Assembly: GCA_965366625.1 (NCBI GenBank)
Contig: CBDUGP010000022.1
Coordinates: 1 to 64,000, forward strand
Source of the DNA: JAUIJL01 sp965366625
GTDB taxonomy: Bacteria > Acidobacteriota > Thermoanaerobaculia > Multivoradales > J023
Reading direction: 5' to 3'
Length of the DNA: 64,000 nt
The notes under the pieces are model-generated. The model was not told where the DNA came from. It made no database searches and saw only the letters and a list, made by a program, of their open reading frames with translations. Positions within the stretch are counted from its first letter, which is position 1, and the number at the start of each line of letters is the position of its first letter. Below are positions 57,401 through 64,000 of this stretch, piece by piece. The position numbers and the translations under genes are program-made.

Positions 57401-60400
57401 GCTCTCCGGCGCGGGATCGGGTCCAAGGGCATCGGACGCCACCGCACGCAGGTGGTAAAGGCCCGAGGTGGCCGGCGCAAAGTCCATGACGTAAGGCCGA
57501 CGGCTGAGCGCGGGTCCGAGGGGCAACCAATCGGTGGTGCCGTCGGCTTGGACCTCAAATTGCACCGATTCGACGTCGAGATCCGGGGTTTCGGCGGTCA
57601 ACAGCACCGATTCCTCGAATTCCGTGCCGTCCGGCGGATCGATGATGATCGCGTGGGGGCGACGGGTATCGATGGTGATCGGATCCGACTCGTTGGACGC
57701 CGCGGACTCGTTGTCCGCAGTGTCCGCCGCAGTGACGAAATAAACGTAGGTGCCGTCGGGCAGATCTTGGTCGTCGTAGGCGGTGCCGTCGATCAAGAAC
57801 GGCTCCTGGCTGCCCACCACCGGGCCGGGGGCGTTGGCCAACAGGCTGTTGCGATAGAGGTAATAACCCGCCAGATCCGCCGGCGCCGGATCGAGCATCC
57901 ACTCCACGTGGATGTCGTCGGTGACGCCGTCACCACCGAGGATGGTGGCCGCAGCGAAGGTGAGCACCGGAGCCACGGGGGCCTCGTTGTCCACCTCGAC
58001 GTTGATTTGGGCCGTGGCCCGATTGCCGAAGATGTCGTCCACCTCGAGCTTCAGGTCGTAGAAGCCGTTGGGGAATTGGGGCAAGGCCGTATCCCACTGG
58101 CCGAGCTCGTCCGCCAACACCGACGCCGAACCCGAATTGAGGGGTTGCCAGGCACCGGCCGGCGCCGAACGTACCCACAGGCGCCACACCGACAAGCCGG
58201 TATCGCGATGGGCGGTGCCGAAGATCTGCACCAGATCCGAGATTCGATCGCCATCGCTCGGCACGCTGATGTGGGCCACCGGCAGATTCAAGTTGATGGT
58301 CGCGGTCAGCGCATTCGAAGGATCGCTTTCGGTGCCGTTGGCCACCAACGCGGTCACGGTATAAACGTAGGAGCCGTCCGCCAACGCCGGATCCACCAGG
58401 GTGGTGCCGACGATCGGACCGGCGATCTCTTCACCGTCGCGATAAACCAGGTAGGCCGAAGGCGCCGGGCCGGCCCCCGCTTGCCACACTAGGGTGACAT
58501 CGCGAACGTTGGGCTCCGCCGACAGCAGAATCGGCGGTTGGGGCGGGGCCACCGACACGGTCACCGACACCGAGGTTTCCGACCGGTTGCCCGCCCGATC
58601 CTCGGCCTCCAATTCGAGGCGATACTCGCCGTCCACCGGCAGGGCCGTCCACGGGGCCAGAAGCCCGGCTTCGTTGGCGGCGCCGGCGGCGATCGGCGGT
58701 AGCAAGTCGCCACCCTCGGGTTTCAGGTTCAACACCCAGCTGAGCATGTTGGCGTCGTCCACGGCGCCCAAGACATCCGTATCGTCGGCGATCACCGCGC
58801 CGTCGAGCGGCAGGTCGATCGACACGTCGGGCGGCGTATTGTCGACGGTGAAGATCCGACGCACCTCCGCGGTGCGTCCCGGTTCGTCGGTGGCCGACAA
58901 ACGCAGGGTGTAGGGGCCATCGTCCAAGCCGGAGGCATCCCAATCGAAGCTCACCAAGCCGTCGGCCGGCAAGAGGTTGTCTTCGGCCAAGGTCATGAAG
59001 TCGCCGTCGTCGGGCATCGCGCCCGGGGCATAGCTCCAGACGTAGGAAACCAAGTGGTCCTCGATGACCTCGCCTTCGAGGCCCAGGGATTCGTTGATCG
59101 TATTGATCACCGCGCCGCCCTGAGGTTTGAAGATCTGCACCGCCGGCGCCGTATTGTCGATGGTGAAGATCACCGACTTTTGGGCCGAATTGCCGGCCGC
59201 GTCCACGGCGCTAAAGGTCGACAAATACTCACCGTCGGCACGATTCGTCAGCTCATCGAGCACCCGGCTTTCGAATACCCCCGAGCCCGTGGCGATCGGC
59301 TCACGATCGCTTTCCAAGCTTTGGAGATCGAGATTCCAGGTGTCCGGGTGCAGCTCGTCCTGGGAGCCCACCACTTGCAGCGGCAGACCCGACAAGGAAT
59401 TCGGCCGCGGGCTGATGACTTCGAGCGCAGGCGGCACGGTATCGACGATGATCGATAGGCGCTCTTCCTCCGACTCCAGGGTCGGCGGCACCAGCGGATC
59501 CTCCGCCAGGATCACCAAGGTGTAATCGCCGTCGGCGACCACCGCAAAGGCGTCCGAGATGCCGTCCCACAGCGCGTGGATGCCGTCACCCACGGTGGCC
59601 GCGCCGGCTTGCAGCTCGCCGTCGGTCAGGGTAGCGACCACCAGATCGTCACCGTCGACCACGGTCAGGGTGATCAGGGCGTCCTGGATCAGCTCGTATT
59701 CGATCTCCACCTCGTCGAGCACGCCGTCGACATTGGGCGAGAAGAGTTCGGGCTCGCGCATGAACCGGCGGATGAAGTTGCGCGGTCTCAGGGTCACCGG
59801 AATCTCAGAGCTCCAGGCCTCATTGCCCGGCTCGTCAAAGGCATAGACCCGCACCAGATATTCACCCGGGGGATGGCTACCTGTGTTCCAGGTGCCTAAA
59901 CCTTGTTCGGGTCCCGGCACCTCACGACTGCTGCCGGCCACCGGCTGCCAATCCCCGGCGCCGTCCAACCACAGGACCTGGAGCTCGAAGCGCTGGAAGT
60001 TCTTGTCGGTCACGCTGCCGAAGAATTCCAGGCTCGAGCCCACCAGCTCACCGCCCTCCGGCGAGCTCAGGGTCACGGCCGGTGGAGTTTTGTCGAGCTC
60101 GAAGGGCAGGCTCTCGGTCTGCTCAGCGCCACAGGGGGAACGGGCGGTGACCGCCGCCCGATAGATGCCGTCGGCAACGTCCAAACCGCCTAGATCCGTG
60201 CCGTCCCAGGCAAAGAGCAGCTCTTCAACGCCGTCGGTACCGCCAGGCGGATAGGACTTCAGCACCGTGCCGGCGGTGTCGGTGACCTGCACTTCGTAGG
60301 TTCCGGGGGTGCCGGTGGTGAAGCCGATCTCAGCGACGATCGGTCGACCCAGGCCGTTCACCGGCGAGAAGATCTCCGGATCCACAACCATAGCGATATT

Positions 60401-63400
60401 GGGCAAGTCCGGGATGATCACCGGAATGCTGGTGCACGACGCGTTGCCCGCTTGGTCCACCAGGCGAGCGGCGAGGTCGAAGGCACCGCTGCTCAGCTCA
60501 TCGCGCTCGATTTCAAAGCCGGTGGCACTGGAATAGGGCGAGCAGAAATGGTCGCTATCGACAAGGCGCTCACCTAGGAAGATGCGGTGATTGGCCGAGC
60601 CCACCTCCTCCACGTCCAGGGTCACGTCGACCGTCAGGTCCGACGGACAAATCACCGATTGGGAGAGCGGCTCGGTGATCTGCGCCACCGCCGGCGTACG
60701 GTCGATTCGCACATTGAAGCTTTGGGGGCAGGTGCCCAACAGACCGGGCTGATCGACGTAGGTATAACGCTCGGTCAGCTCGTGGTTGCCTTCTCCCAGG
60801 CTCGAGAGGTCGAGGCTCTGGCGGTAATCCCAGGACAACAGCGGCCCGTCGATCGTGACCCGTGGCACCCCGTTCACCAGCAGCTCGTAACGCTGCACGA
60901 GCGCGCCGGTCGGGTCCACGGGCACACGGCCGTCCACCGGTGAGGCCTGGCCGGTGGTCACCCAGTAGTTGGGGAACGCCGGTCCGGGATCACAGGGCGC
61001 CTGATCTTCTTGACCGAAGAATCCTCGGCCCAGCTGCGACGATCCGTCGGCAGCGCACGTGGCCGGGAAGTAACCGCCGAACAAGCGGCTATAACCTTCG
61101 CGATTCTGGATGCCCGTATTGAGGGAGATCGCTTCTTGACCCAGGTCGCCGGAGCCTTGGGCCCGCACCAGACGGTTGCCCAAGGGCACGAATACGCAGC
61201 CGGTGCTGACCTCCACGAAGTCGCCCGGCAGCAGGCGATCGATGACCGCGTAGCGTTGCTGCCAATAAACATTGCCGAATTGATCGACCTCGCGGGTCGC
61301 CAGCTGGATCGAGCGCACAATGCCCGCCGACGCGTTGGTGACCCGGAACCGATCGCCGTTTTCATCCAAACCGAGGTATTCGATCAGCAGCGGCACCTCC
61401 GGTCGGAAGAGCACGGGATCGCTGATCACCTCCACACCGCTGTCGCTGCCGGCCCGCAATCGAACTTCGTGGGACACCATGGACAGGGTCGGATGGTTCC
61501 AATAAATCGCCGACAGACGGTCGCCCACGGTCACCGGACGGTCCGCCGTGGCGTAGGAGACGTCGGTGGTCCGGAATTGGCGATATACCGTGTCGTGGGA
61601 GACCTCGATCTCGCCCGGCTGCCAAGGTCCGGAGGGCAGGCCGGTCAGGCTGATCGGACGATATTCCAGCCGCAGATCCGAAAGATCCGACTGCACCGTG
61701 CTCTGCAACAACAAGGTGTCGTAGAAGGAACTGAGGATTTGATCCTCACCCACCAGGAAACCGGTGGAGTCGCCGATGGCTCCCAATGGCGGTCGCTCGG
61801 GGTAGGCGCAGGGAGGATTATCCGTGCGACATCCCGGCTCGGAGTCGGTGAAGACCAGACGTTCGTCGCGGAAACCGCGAGCGGTGATGGTTTCGTTGCC
61901 GGCCATATCCCGGGCGATGATCCGCCGCTCCGAGCCCACCAATTGATGCGCCCCGACCACTCGCCAGGCGAGGTCGCCATCCTTCTCGAGGGTTTCGGTG
62001 CCCAGGGACTCCGTCGCCCACTCACCGTCGCTGTGGCGACCAAAGCTCTGATATTGCCACTCTTCGAGATTGTCGTCGCGCACCGCGGCGAACACCTCGT
62101 TGATCCACAGGTCTTGATCTGCCGGCTGCTTGTCCCCCGGGATTTCGACCGCCAGGTGGGTGTCGGCGAATCTCAACACCACCTCGGGCGGCGTATTGTC
62201 GACGATGATCGGCCAGGTGGCAGCACCGTAGGTCAGTAAATATCGACCGTCGGGCACGGGATTGCCCGCGTCGTCGTTGCCGTCCCAGGTGGTGGTTTTC
62301 GGGCCGACCACATCGGCGGCCACCGGCAGCTGTCGATAGACCACGCCGTTCGAATCGGCAATCGCAAAATCCAGATTGGCCGGGCGCAGCACCGAGTAGT
62401 GGAAGACCAGCTGATCCTTGACTCCGGGGCTGGTGCGCGGCGACATGTAGCGGTTTTCCGTGTAGAGATTGGCGATGTCGCGGTCGCCGTTCCACACCAC
62501 CCGCCGCCATTTCGCACGCTCGTTGCCGGCTCGATCCCGGGCGGTCAAACGCACTCGATAGGTGCCGTTGGCGGGCGGCAGCCAGGTTCCCCACGACTCA
62601 CCGAACAACAGCTCGTTGCTCGGCAGGCCGATCGGCTCGTAAACCAGCTCGGGCGCGTTCAGATCCGCGTATTCCAAGCGGTAGTTGTCCATGTAGCGGT
62701 CGGTGGCCAGGATCCACAAATCCACCCCGGCATCGCCGAACAACACCCTCGGCTTGAGCCTCACGGTCAGATTGGCGGCGGGGGTGAAATAGGCCAGCAG
62801 ACCGTCGAGCTCGTAAGCCGTGTCGAGGTGGGCGACCAAATATTTGTCGGTGGGTGACCACACTGCCCGATCGAGATAGAAGGGCAGCTCACGGGTCTCG
62901 CCGGAGCGCCAATCAACCAAACTCTGAGGCCGGAAGCCGCCTTCACCCTTGGTGGAACCCTTGGCAGCCGCCGCTTCGGCCCAAGCCCGGTGGCGAGCCT
63001 CCACCTCGGGATCGTCGATCAGCAGGCGAGCAGGTCGGCCGAAGCGGCCGCTCGTTTCGGAATCGGCGCCCGTACCCCCGGCGCCCACGCAGCCCAGTCC
63101 CGCGTCGGCTCCACAACCGTAGTACTCCTCGCTCATCGCCACCACGAAGCCGTCGTTGGACACACTGGTCACCGGCGGCGGCGCCCACCACGGACCTTGG
63201 GTTTCGATGCTGCCCTGTTCGAGCTGCTCGCCGTCTTGCAAGCCGATCACCAAAATATTCAGATCACTGCCGCCATAACCGCCCTTCTGCAAACCTTGGG
63301 CGCCATCACCGAGAGCAGAAGGAATGATGCCCTTCTGGCCGGCCGTAACAGACGAGGAAGACGTAGCAGACGGGGAAGACGTGGCAGACGGACTTGAGTC

Positions 63401-64000
63401 CGCCCACACCACCCGGAAATTCTCGTCCGCACCTTGGCCTCGGGCTCGGCTTTGCCCTGCGCGGCCTCCCGCCCCGTAATAACCGTAACCTTCCGACGAC
63501 ACCCAAACGAATTGCTCGGCGTCGAAATCAGTGGCGGTGTCTGGTCCTTGGTAGAGGCTCACACCCACGGCCGACTTCGAACCTTCGTCCGCCGTGGTCA
63601 CCGAAGGAATCTCGCCGCCCCCACAACCGCCGTAGTTGTCGGTGCCTTTGACCTCCACCGTCGGCGGATCGTCCGAGCCTTCCGGTGCCAGGGAAATATC
63701 GTAGAAATAGCTTTCGCCCCAATTGACGCCCACCACCACATTGGCGCGATGGTTGTGGGTCCAATCGATGGAATATCCGCAGGGGTTGTTGCCGCTGTAG
63801 AACCCGGCGTCGAATTCGAACGGGCTGCCCGGGTTCTCCAGATCCTGGATCATCAAACGATCCTGCCAATCGGAAGCCCATACCACCCACCGGCCGTCCG
63901 GGGACAGCCACGGGTCGAGCCCCACCTCGTCCGGCGGATCGAGAGGTTGGATGAGGTTGTCGGGATACCGCACGATCGCAAACGGACCGTCACCCAAATA
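45464..64000 (-). CDS. Giant multi-domain secreted protein frame (partial, runs off the right edge)
   Basis: The frame is open without a stop for 6,178 codons, from the right window edge to a TAA at 45464. The TTG at 63997 is not a real start; the upstream codon is also open. From the visible N-side: a WD40/TolB-like propeller (SPDGRWVVWASD), a Ser/Thr-Pro linker, Ig-like and FlgD-type repeats (PDGRYLLTYG, DKTPP joints), and fibronectin type III domains. These are followed by an F5/8-type discoidin domain (about 56300-56700), a second propeller (about 54700-55700), CARDB-type Ig repeats (53300-54660), and an IPTL-like hydrophobic anchor near 52100-52190. Past the anchor comes a second module starting at 52060, described separately. 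Ca-binding acidic loops lie near 47640-47900. This is an adhesin- or polymer-like surface protein by architecture. Confidence 0.85.
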   Translation of the reverse strand, partial: YLGDGPFAIVRYPDNLIQPLDPPDEVGLDPWLSPDGRWVVWASDWQDRLMIQDLENPGSPFEFDAGFYSGNNPCGYSIDWTHNHRANVVVGVNWGESYFYDISLAPEGSDDPPTVEVKGTDNYGGCGGGEIPSVTTADEGSKSAVGVSLYQGPDTATDFDAEQFVWVSSEGYGYYGAGGRAGQSRARGQGADENFRVVWADSSPSATSSPSATSSSSVTAGQKGIIPSALGDGAQGLQKGGYGGSDLNILVIGLQDGEQLEQGSIETQGPWWAPPPVTSVSNDGFVVAMSEEYYGCGADAGLGCVGAGGTGADSETSGRFGRPARLLIDDPEVEARHRAWAEAAAAKGSTKGEGGFRPQSLVDWRSGETRELPFYLDRAVWSPTDKYLVAHLDTAYELDGLLAYFTPAANLTVRLKPRVLFGDAGVDLWILATDRYMDNYRLEYADLNAPELVYEPIGLPSNELLFGESWGTWLPPANGTYRVRLTARDRAGNERAKWRRVVWNGDRDIANLYTENRYMSPRTSPGVKDQLVFHYSVLRPANLDFAIADSNGVVYRQLPVAADVVGPKTTTWDGNDDAGNPVPDGRYLLTYGAATWPIIVDNTPPEVVLRFADTHLAVEIPGDKQPADQDLWINEVFAAVRDDNLEEWQYQSFGRHSDGEWATESLGTETLEKDGDLAWRVVGAHQLVGSERRIIARDMAGNETITARGFRDERLVFTDSEPGCRTDNPPCAYPERPPLGAIGDSTGFLVGEDQILSSFYDTLLLQSTVQSDLSDLRLEYRPISLTGLPSGPWQPGEIEVSHDTVYRQFRTTDVSYATADRPVTVGDRLSAIYWNHPTLSMVSHEVRLRAGSDSGVEVISDPVLFRPEVPLLIEYLGLDENGDRFRVTNASAGIVRSIQLATREVDQFGNVYWQQRYAVIDRLLPGDFVEVSTGCVFVPLGNRLVRAQGSGDLGQEAISLNTGIQNREGYSRLFGGYFPATCAADGSSQLGRGFFGQEDQAPCDPGPAFPNYWVTTGQASPVDGRVPVDPTGALVQRYELLVNGVPRVTIDGPLLSWDYRQSLDLSSLGEGNHELTERYTYVDQPGLLGTCPQSFNVRIDRTPAVAQITEPLSQSVICPSDLTVDVTLDVEEVGSANHRIFLGERLVDSDHFCSPYSSATGFEIERDELSSGAFDLAARLVDQAGNASCTSIPVIIPDLPNIAMVVDPEIFSPVNGLGRPIVAEIGFTTGTPGTYEVQVTDTAGTVLKSYPPGGTDGVEELLFAWDGTDLGGLDVADGIYRAAVTARSPCGAEQTESLPFELDKTPPAVTLSSPEGGELVGSSLEFFGSVTDKNFQRFELQVLWLDGAGDWQPVAGSSREVPGPEQGLGTWNTGSHPPGEYLVRVYAFDEPGNEAWSSEIPVTLRPRNFIRRFMREPELFSPNVDGVLDEVEIEYELIQDALITLTVVDGDDLVVATLTDGELQAGAATVGDGIHALWDGISDAFAVVADGDYTLVILAEDPLVPPTLESEEERLSIIVDTVPPALEVISPRPNSLSGLPLQVVGSQDELHPDTWNLDLQSLESDREPIATGSGVFESRVLDELTNRADGEYLSTFSAVDAAGNSAQKSVIFTIDNTAPAVQIFKPQGGAVINTINESLGLEGEVIEDHLVSYVWSYAPGAMPDDGDFMTLAEDNLLPADGLVSFDWDASGLDDGPYTLRLSATDEPGRTAEVRRIFTVDNTPPDVSIDLPLDGAVIADDTDVLGAVDDANMLSWVLNLKPEGGDLLPPIAAGAANEAGLLAPWTALPVDGEYRLELEAEDRAGNRSETSVSVTVSVAPPQPPILLSAEPNVRDVTLVWQAGAGPAPSAYLVYRDGEEIAGPIVGTTLVDPALADGSYVYTVTALVANGTESDPSNALTATINLNLPVAHISVPSDGDRISDLVQIFGTAHRDTGLSVWRLWVRSAPAGAWQPLNSGSASVLADELGQWDTALPQFPNGFYDLKLEVDDIFGNRATAQINVEVDNEAPVAPVLTFAAATILGGDGVTDDIHVEWMLDPAPADLAGYYLYRNSLLANAPGPVVGSQEPFLIDGTAYDDQDLPDGTYVYFVTAADTADNESAASNESDPITIDTRRPHAIIIDPPDGTEFEESVLLTAETPDLDVESVQFEVQADGTTDWLPLGPALSRRPYVMDFAPATSGLYHLRAVASDALGPDPAPESISLTEIDLAPPSPAELTVRVDGGDIHLTWTAVPDTHGDLAGYLVYRGGDLLTPTALPLTQLTYDDLGLADGYYNYQVTAIDEGDNESAASPWRNGVVMTPTFDFVDPISESPGRSLNGYSERYFESIELQRFVAPDTWQTLAAFASEFEGVTFPTVSLSQGFNTLRYRGEDSDGNRSRWSRELVLVSHPRPTPPANMTAIAAGADVTVDWTESGEPVSFGYALDRDGTPLMDPPASYPYDGAGGHVLSASGGDNADWLRAVDGDTGTSWMPDTDTIDAGTVWQWTWADPKLITEMNLRWGSYARRFSVEVLVDGHWLWWYYRSYNSSTNLYLDLYLPVEGVRVSVPPGSYYCPSCSIAEVGLIGFDLLAPPQVDSGVASGAHEYSALEVNRFGQFSEPSNAIALVSTDPPNPPTGLLAAAGACGAIDLEWQAPSPLPPVLLGYRLYRSADGTVFAPIAMPSSSDLAYVDSGLGLDATFHYRLTTLALESGLEVESAPSNVADATTECTTPPAPELLEPTIAGVPVIWPVPIADVGGRAYPGSLVTLFRDGLDVGVLMLPAAQPMSTVTLDDFDYNAVSFSADQRRIAFDSYGSQEGVSVVDLDSGETWTFFGDEPYEAALDPSGQTLVFLDWNDGWNLFSANLADRSVRQLTTRGGYSSARFSHDGRTLFAVGEDDSSGRTQVLYRDVRSGAETVLFQSYSSISHLAQSPDGRFLVAAFYYGQPLVIDLVEGGAQFVGDYDSLGMSSSPFSPDGSRFVYSQPGGYVEGARLKVVDLETGLVQDVSAADGEFAAVWLDDRTLAYFEIHPVDSDLFSLKTRSMIDGSETVLAADLDRYALPWGDGGPWDLMRTDDGALWLTQDEQLQRRFQPSGTFVLPDVELAVGTNTFVARQELGADVQESLPIEVIVDPDAFGDAEVRSITATPAFPVTGTTVAIDGVARNAGAVELEGLVASLIRTAPSGASDVVVSETFDLASGATRRVRFLWDTTGQEGDFRWRLVLDPADLLVELDETNNVEEMVVPVRETLGAHAEIATDRPAYFLGENAAITAQVTVNDGPAPTLVTLSIEDANGVWVTDVDSWQDETFGYETRVTNSGWSVSGIYPGDYQAVVTVQRAGVEAARASAAFTVGARVAAEVTGSTDRPTYRRGAGANLLARVLNIGDATLRDATVELTVVAVSGLEIARGTEVASTSVPVIALPVGDLLPTPWALDTSPIPPGNYAFTARVVDEPGAELASSEPVGFVITAAGAELQGSVAVAPVSAEPDEGPFTITATVENFGDAPLNDVVVKVDVIDPVRNAVVGHAEAAATSFGAGQSRPFTWDVPLSVSYLQSYLVSLTAERPAAQVGGTVEEPLATSSLLLVDRTPPVVDLLEPTTEIVCSESMLVRVRAIDELSSVFRVFFHLDDSDHDLPLPRESVESEIFSSRVVIDPDRLDPYRVEVFAEDTVNNISTGVAVDFLPTIDDTPPTLDLSGPAEGACVSSAAFTWIADDQQLDSVVATLDGLTYVAGEPVVGDGEHLFELLAVDGCRLSTTASRSFLLDATAPEITVDGVVEGGSYETSVTAQWTMLDVNLTVSSALLDGQPVSSPLVVDTVGDHVLALSATDCAGNVSTVTVAFEVTAQGGLDVGGLLYLPEEVFVGVPLKVDAQVSNLSTGDLPDAQLSLLLVDPETSAVIDSLVVVQTVPMDDQVVLIHSFDTIDLVPGTYRVELHAAGDFGGVPYDLELSRADVEVRAGLEIPTLGPGLLMLLTVLLALAGAVILRRRDAVSRQTEVGLEREVMSQSSVGGRARRSSKGDPSKGYPSQGWVWLGLALLPVWPGLGSPLQAQSATQSGSAAQGESCYGHFPALAKMAQAQLDALPTKSSAVDRELLLEEFIWQEELAHQRQVLARAGGDVDSRLDELEQSAGEKLQALKRAIGEKASLSSQELSELLACAGGSREASPISSRLAPKFDEALVARAPSDRRAFPEGYLAKPSSELIEATAVARKRRVQTQEKSLRFRKAEIVRPDYLAEKVVELAGDPVAIYNFVLQDIRAGHYYGGIKGPEAVLRSGEGNDADQAGLLAELMRLAGFPARLAWGPQQIPTAALLDHFGAANVPALERVLTAAGIGWSPVISGGRPVAYVLDRVWAEVYLPYANYRGVVLDDSGATWLALDPQLKTFDRSVASDPLLDQMAFDADAFFDSYLAGDVCSRPLEQAGACPMPSALVEQEVDGYLGAGQYPQVTAPELLAEQQGEVLPPGMVGVVLGVDGFGLDLADSLTHRVRLRARDGSRVIFDRTVPVADLSGQEATLWYVPATAADEQIVAANGHRLWNTPPYLVNVRLELRTDGEPLVPASLPIAMGRPFELEMTLTSPTVGSTSFVNDHRAGIAAGLGFGAGAEAYAPPNGEPQNTLELLAAMASDYLSAVDDFGARMARLEGLTRVFPRPSVVTVGSLVEPQGSLGLIESLEYKSVFVDADIHSGRLVGDGGTEDRRVAGRWLALTQLEASARERELFEVQGMAAMSADLALALAADRGITVHRIDSANLGTLLPTLPFDSAVLDEIEGWVLAGGEALVPAEAMSFVDWTGVGYVLLDPLTGERRYQISGTLSGGMLAVPWFEVVEGTRVPLSRPHSGPVNRRGEEAVGGKIFDGNLQLATVGETLSDGDYIAFKVEVFDVDQVPVQGAEVTFTVLTGGGSTASGSVVSDSTGLASVDFTLGTKTDESPYYLLFPEEDHSTRAGLNVVAVEVNGHAVPDLFYAIGAPDEVADLEQPYGQTLNGLPHLSLGTPVLALPVDQYGNPISNQDVVFTLNGSPGGEGKGPELISREDKLGCRPGTVIAGECSAGTTVTDDGGVSGVWAWLVLGEDDSYTVTASATGEDGGSAEVSFTGQVRKDWVPGEVFVGFPVLRVSGRGQPSGGEGVGSIEAYPPGETSVPLQVNVHVVREDFGVEACGEDYCRVPLGTFKATRLGESPAPECLPDSCGGGTLDERVQIAFNGAGGGATVSSPDGDGLYSYAVPLPSTPGRYEITATPTAWVGVPVIPDDASHFEAVEPCTEDPLCGGKFEILEVSDENWRSTYVLWSVTGQVTTPTPVVLLGHDGNHEEDTVFNYQIQPSNYPALNTYMFFVEDGTIPFLAQTDGTGDGTATLPQGEMFDHPEGDHEVLMALNVGWVWSPRAGVDVPLTVMSEPEPFSIALLDIDADSNNDDDIDEPQRDDLEEEIEEGDGDQGYGKFVYVNHDNDDGNGSASGDQIPDYADKQVDNEDNLVPLMVELRPEGGNWGAATLTFEYDGPPASQLPDNTGRLLGTKGSHSYYDFTEKKQGILRLWRIENQSDSKEPDLYIVPGTPYSASTFNFGPGNETIKVWVEALNGTQAGGELVTADVTVKLTFEGSEAEQTIRFTPVEANLAVNNSSDGSGGGYNYIRPGVPDGLGWTIDEYDEMMEDQGDGYRFWTSNTANSEAVNMGNIDDLSPLHLQIPAPLIEEGFDFTLQLVDTSRDVDIQLWKAPLNAVGEGLQYLSREDVAEDLIGGFFGGGIFSYSASMSVDYVLRSHERLELTPDETKTGYLFRVDPFASEDTVHEVQMNLLSREKGESDWHTVDSIRMTLEHLNHFFSLWSARGSPSARFTNYKTECHPETSCDAGGGVNTIPHFLYPEAEHVPGTAMPDTDKTQYFMPVHGFNVDLEGAKASFQIVTKRMFWLGFRGNVVGFTWEGDENAPISYIDNVDNSFRSSQSFRELIENKIVGEWGGEAQNIYVMAHSLGNQVVYDALRQHAVDTSGILFRNLYSVEPAIWQEVFWPQQPYSYGLLGGSGGVGGIPDLYGIPITYDEDDLRCDSWTFWFNQEQHSTKESATKLVHSWAWKDYALELMRIDDYAKRNPWVHYDREEGSPTCWRAPVAGQGQPALSNDSPAMMSPRLPERGPIPTSLPDVIRVAYEATQLLIPAGSVENVMTPNNVDATDLNWDFYGHSDFQTSGFPVIYQWYYEVPGQTPRERE
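46467..46477. repeat. REP core word in the giant frame (1)
   Basis: A perfect GTGCCAGGCAC encodes part of HVPGTA in a loop-like segment before the hydrolase domain. Confidence 0.75.
47415..47425. repeat. REP core word in the giant frame (2)
   Basis: A perfect GTGCCAGGCAC encodes VPGTP in a turn between beta strands. Confidence 0.75.
52075..52190 (-). other. IPTL-CTERM-like anchor in the middle of the giant frame
   Basis: EIPTLGPGLL, a hydrophobic run of about 17 residues (MLLTVLLALAGAVIL) and a basic tail RRRD is the standard form of IPTL/PEP-CTERM-type C-terminal sorting signals, which normally end a protein. Here the frame continues (AVSRQTEVGLEREV) into the next module. A TGA in the neighbouring frame (minus strand, 52098-52096) lies just after the basic tail. 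Confidence 0.8.
52284..52294. repeat. REP core word in the giant frame (3)
   Basis: A perfect GTGCCAGGCAC encodes VPGTY in a beta-sandwich repeat (DLVPGTYRVEL). Confidence 0.75.

Noticed and set aside
58141..58160. Near copy of the REP word (TTGCCAGGCACC) in the giant gene
   Set aside because: One mismatch in the core, so not counted among the perfect copies.

Overview
The window is GC-rich, gene-dense Gram-negative DNA, most likely chromosomal. The gene content suggests Acidobacteriota, perhaps the Thermoanaerobaculia, or a bacterium with a similar lifestyle. The evidence is many secreted multi-domain proteins with signal peptides or lipoboxes, a TPR-type Ser/Thr kinase with an FHA sigma-54 activator, two ECF sigma loci, and a TPR-regulator remnant of a type I associate with Acidobacteriota. 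No rRNA gene or plasmid or phage backbone is visible, so the taxonomy is an inference.

Layout. Positions 1-461 hold the tail of a secreted protein, then a terminator. Positions 642-3607 (+) hold a secreted S33-type hydrolase, a small membrane protein, an ECF sigma factor and a small membrane protein; the last three are overlapping or closely spaced. Positions 3659-5640 (-) hold an HNH nuclease and an AAA ATPase in a TTGA overlap, a Septu (PtuA/PtuB)-like defence pair. Positions 5734-14260 (-) hold a six-gene acyl-CoA carboxylation cluster: acyl-CoA dehydrogenase, SDR, AtuA/DUF1446, enoyl-CoA hydratase, biotin carboxylase/BCCP and carboxyltransferase. It mixes features of the Atu (acyclic terpene) and Liu (leucine/isovalerate) pathways. 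Positions 14434-14719 are an array of the palindromic word GTGCCTGGCAC.

Positions 14749-21501 form a signalling block: a two-kinase protein with a degenerate cyclase-like domain and TPRs, a small unknown protein, and a divergent FHA-GAF-AAA-Fis sigma-54 activator. A good sigma-54 promoter candidate faces the next secreted protein (21555-25346). Positions 26431-31469 (+) hold an ECF sigma factor, a zinc-finger anti-sigma, an unknown 275-residue protein and a TPR-CHAT lipoprotein protease. This is the most interesting uncharacterised system here. Positions 31645-41811 hold secreted proteins (VCBS, M28 peptidase, LamG), a DksA/TraR-type protein, a SnoaL-like protein and a halogenase-like flavoprotein, interrupted by a second repeat array.

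Positions 41826-44400 are a rearranged zone: a perfect inverted REP pair, a RAYT transposase, a degenerate copy of the tail of a neighbouring gene, degenerate REPs, a truncated TPR regulator and a tRNA-Thr 3-prime fragment. Positions 44402-64000 (-) are dominated by one open frame of more than 6,000 codons that runs off the right edge. It appears to be two secreted giants joined in frame: the first ends in an IPTL-CTERM-like anchor and the second begins with its own ribosome-binding site and signal peptide.

A common thread is the 11-mer GTGCCTGGCAC. It occurs in intergenic arrays, flanks the RAYT gene, lies inside at least six genes, and makes up much of one signal peptide.
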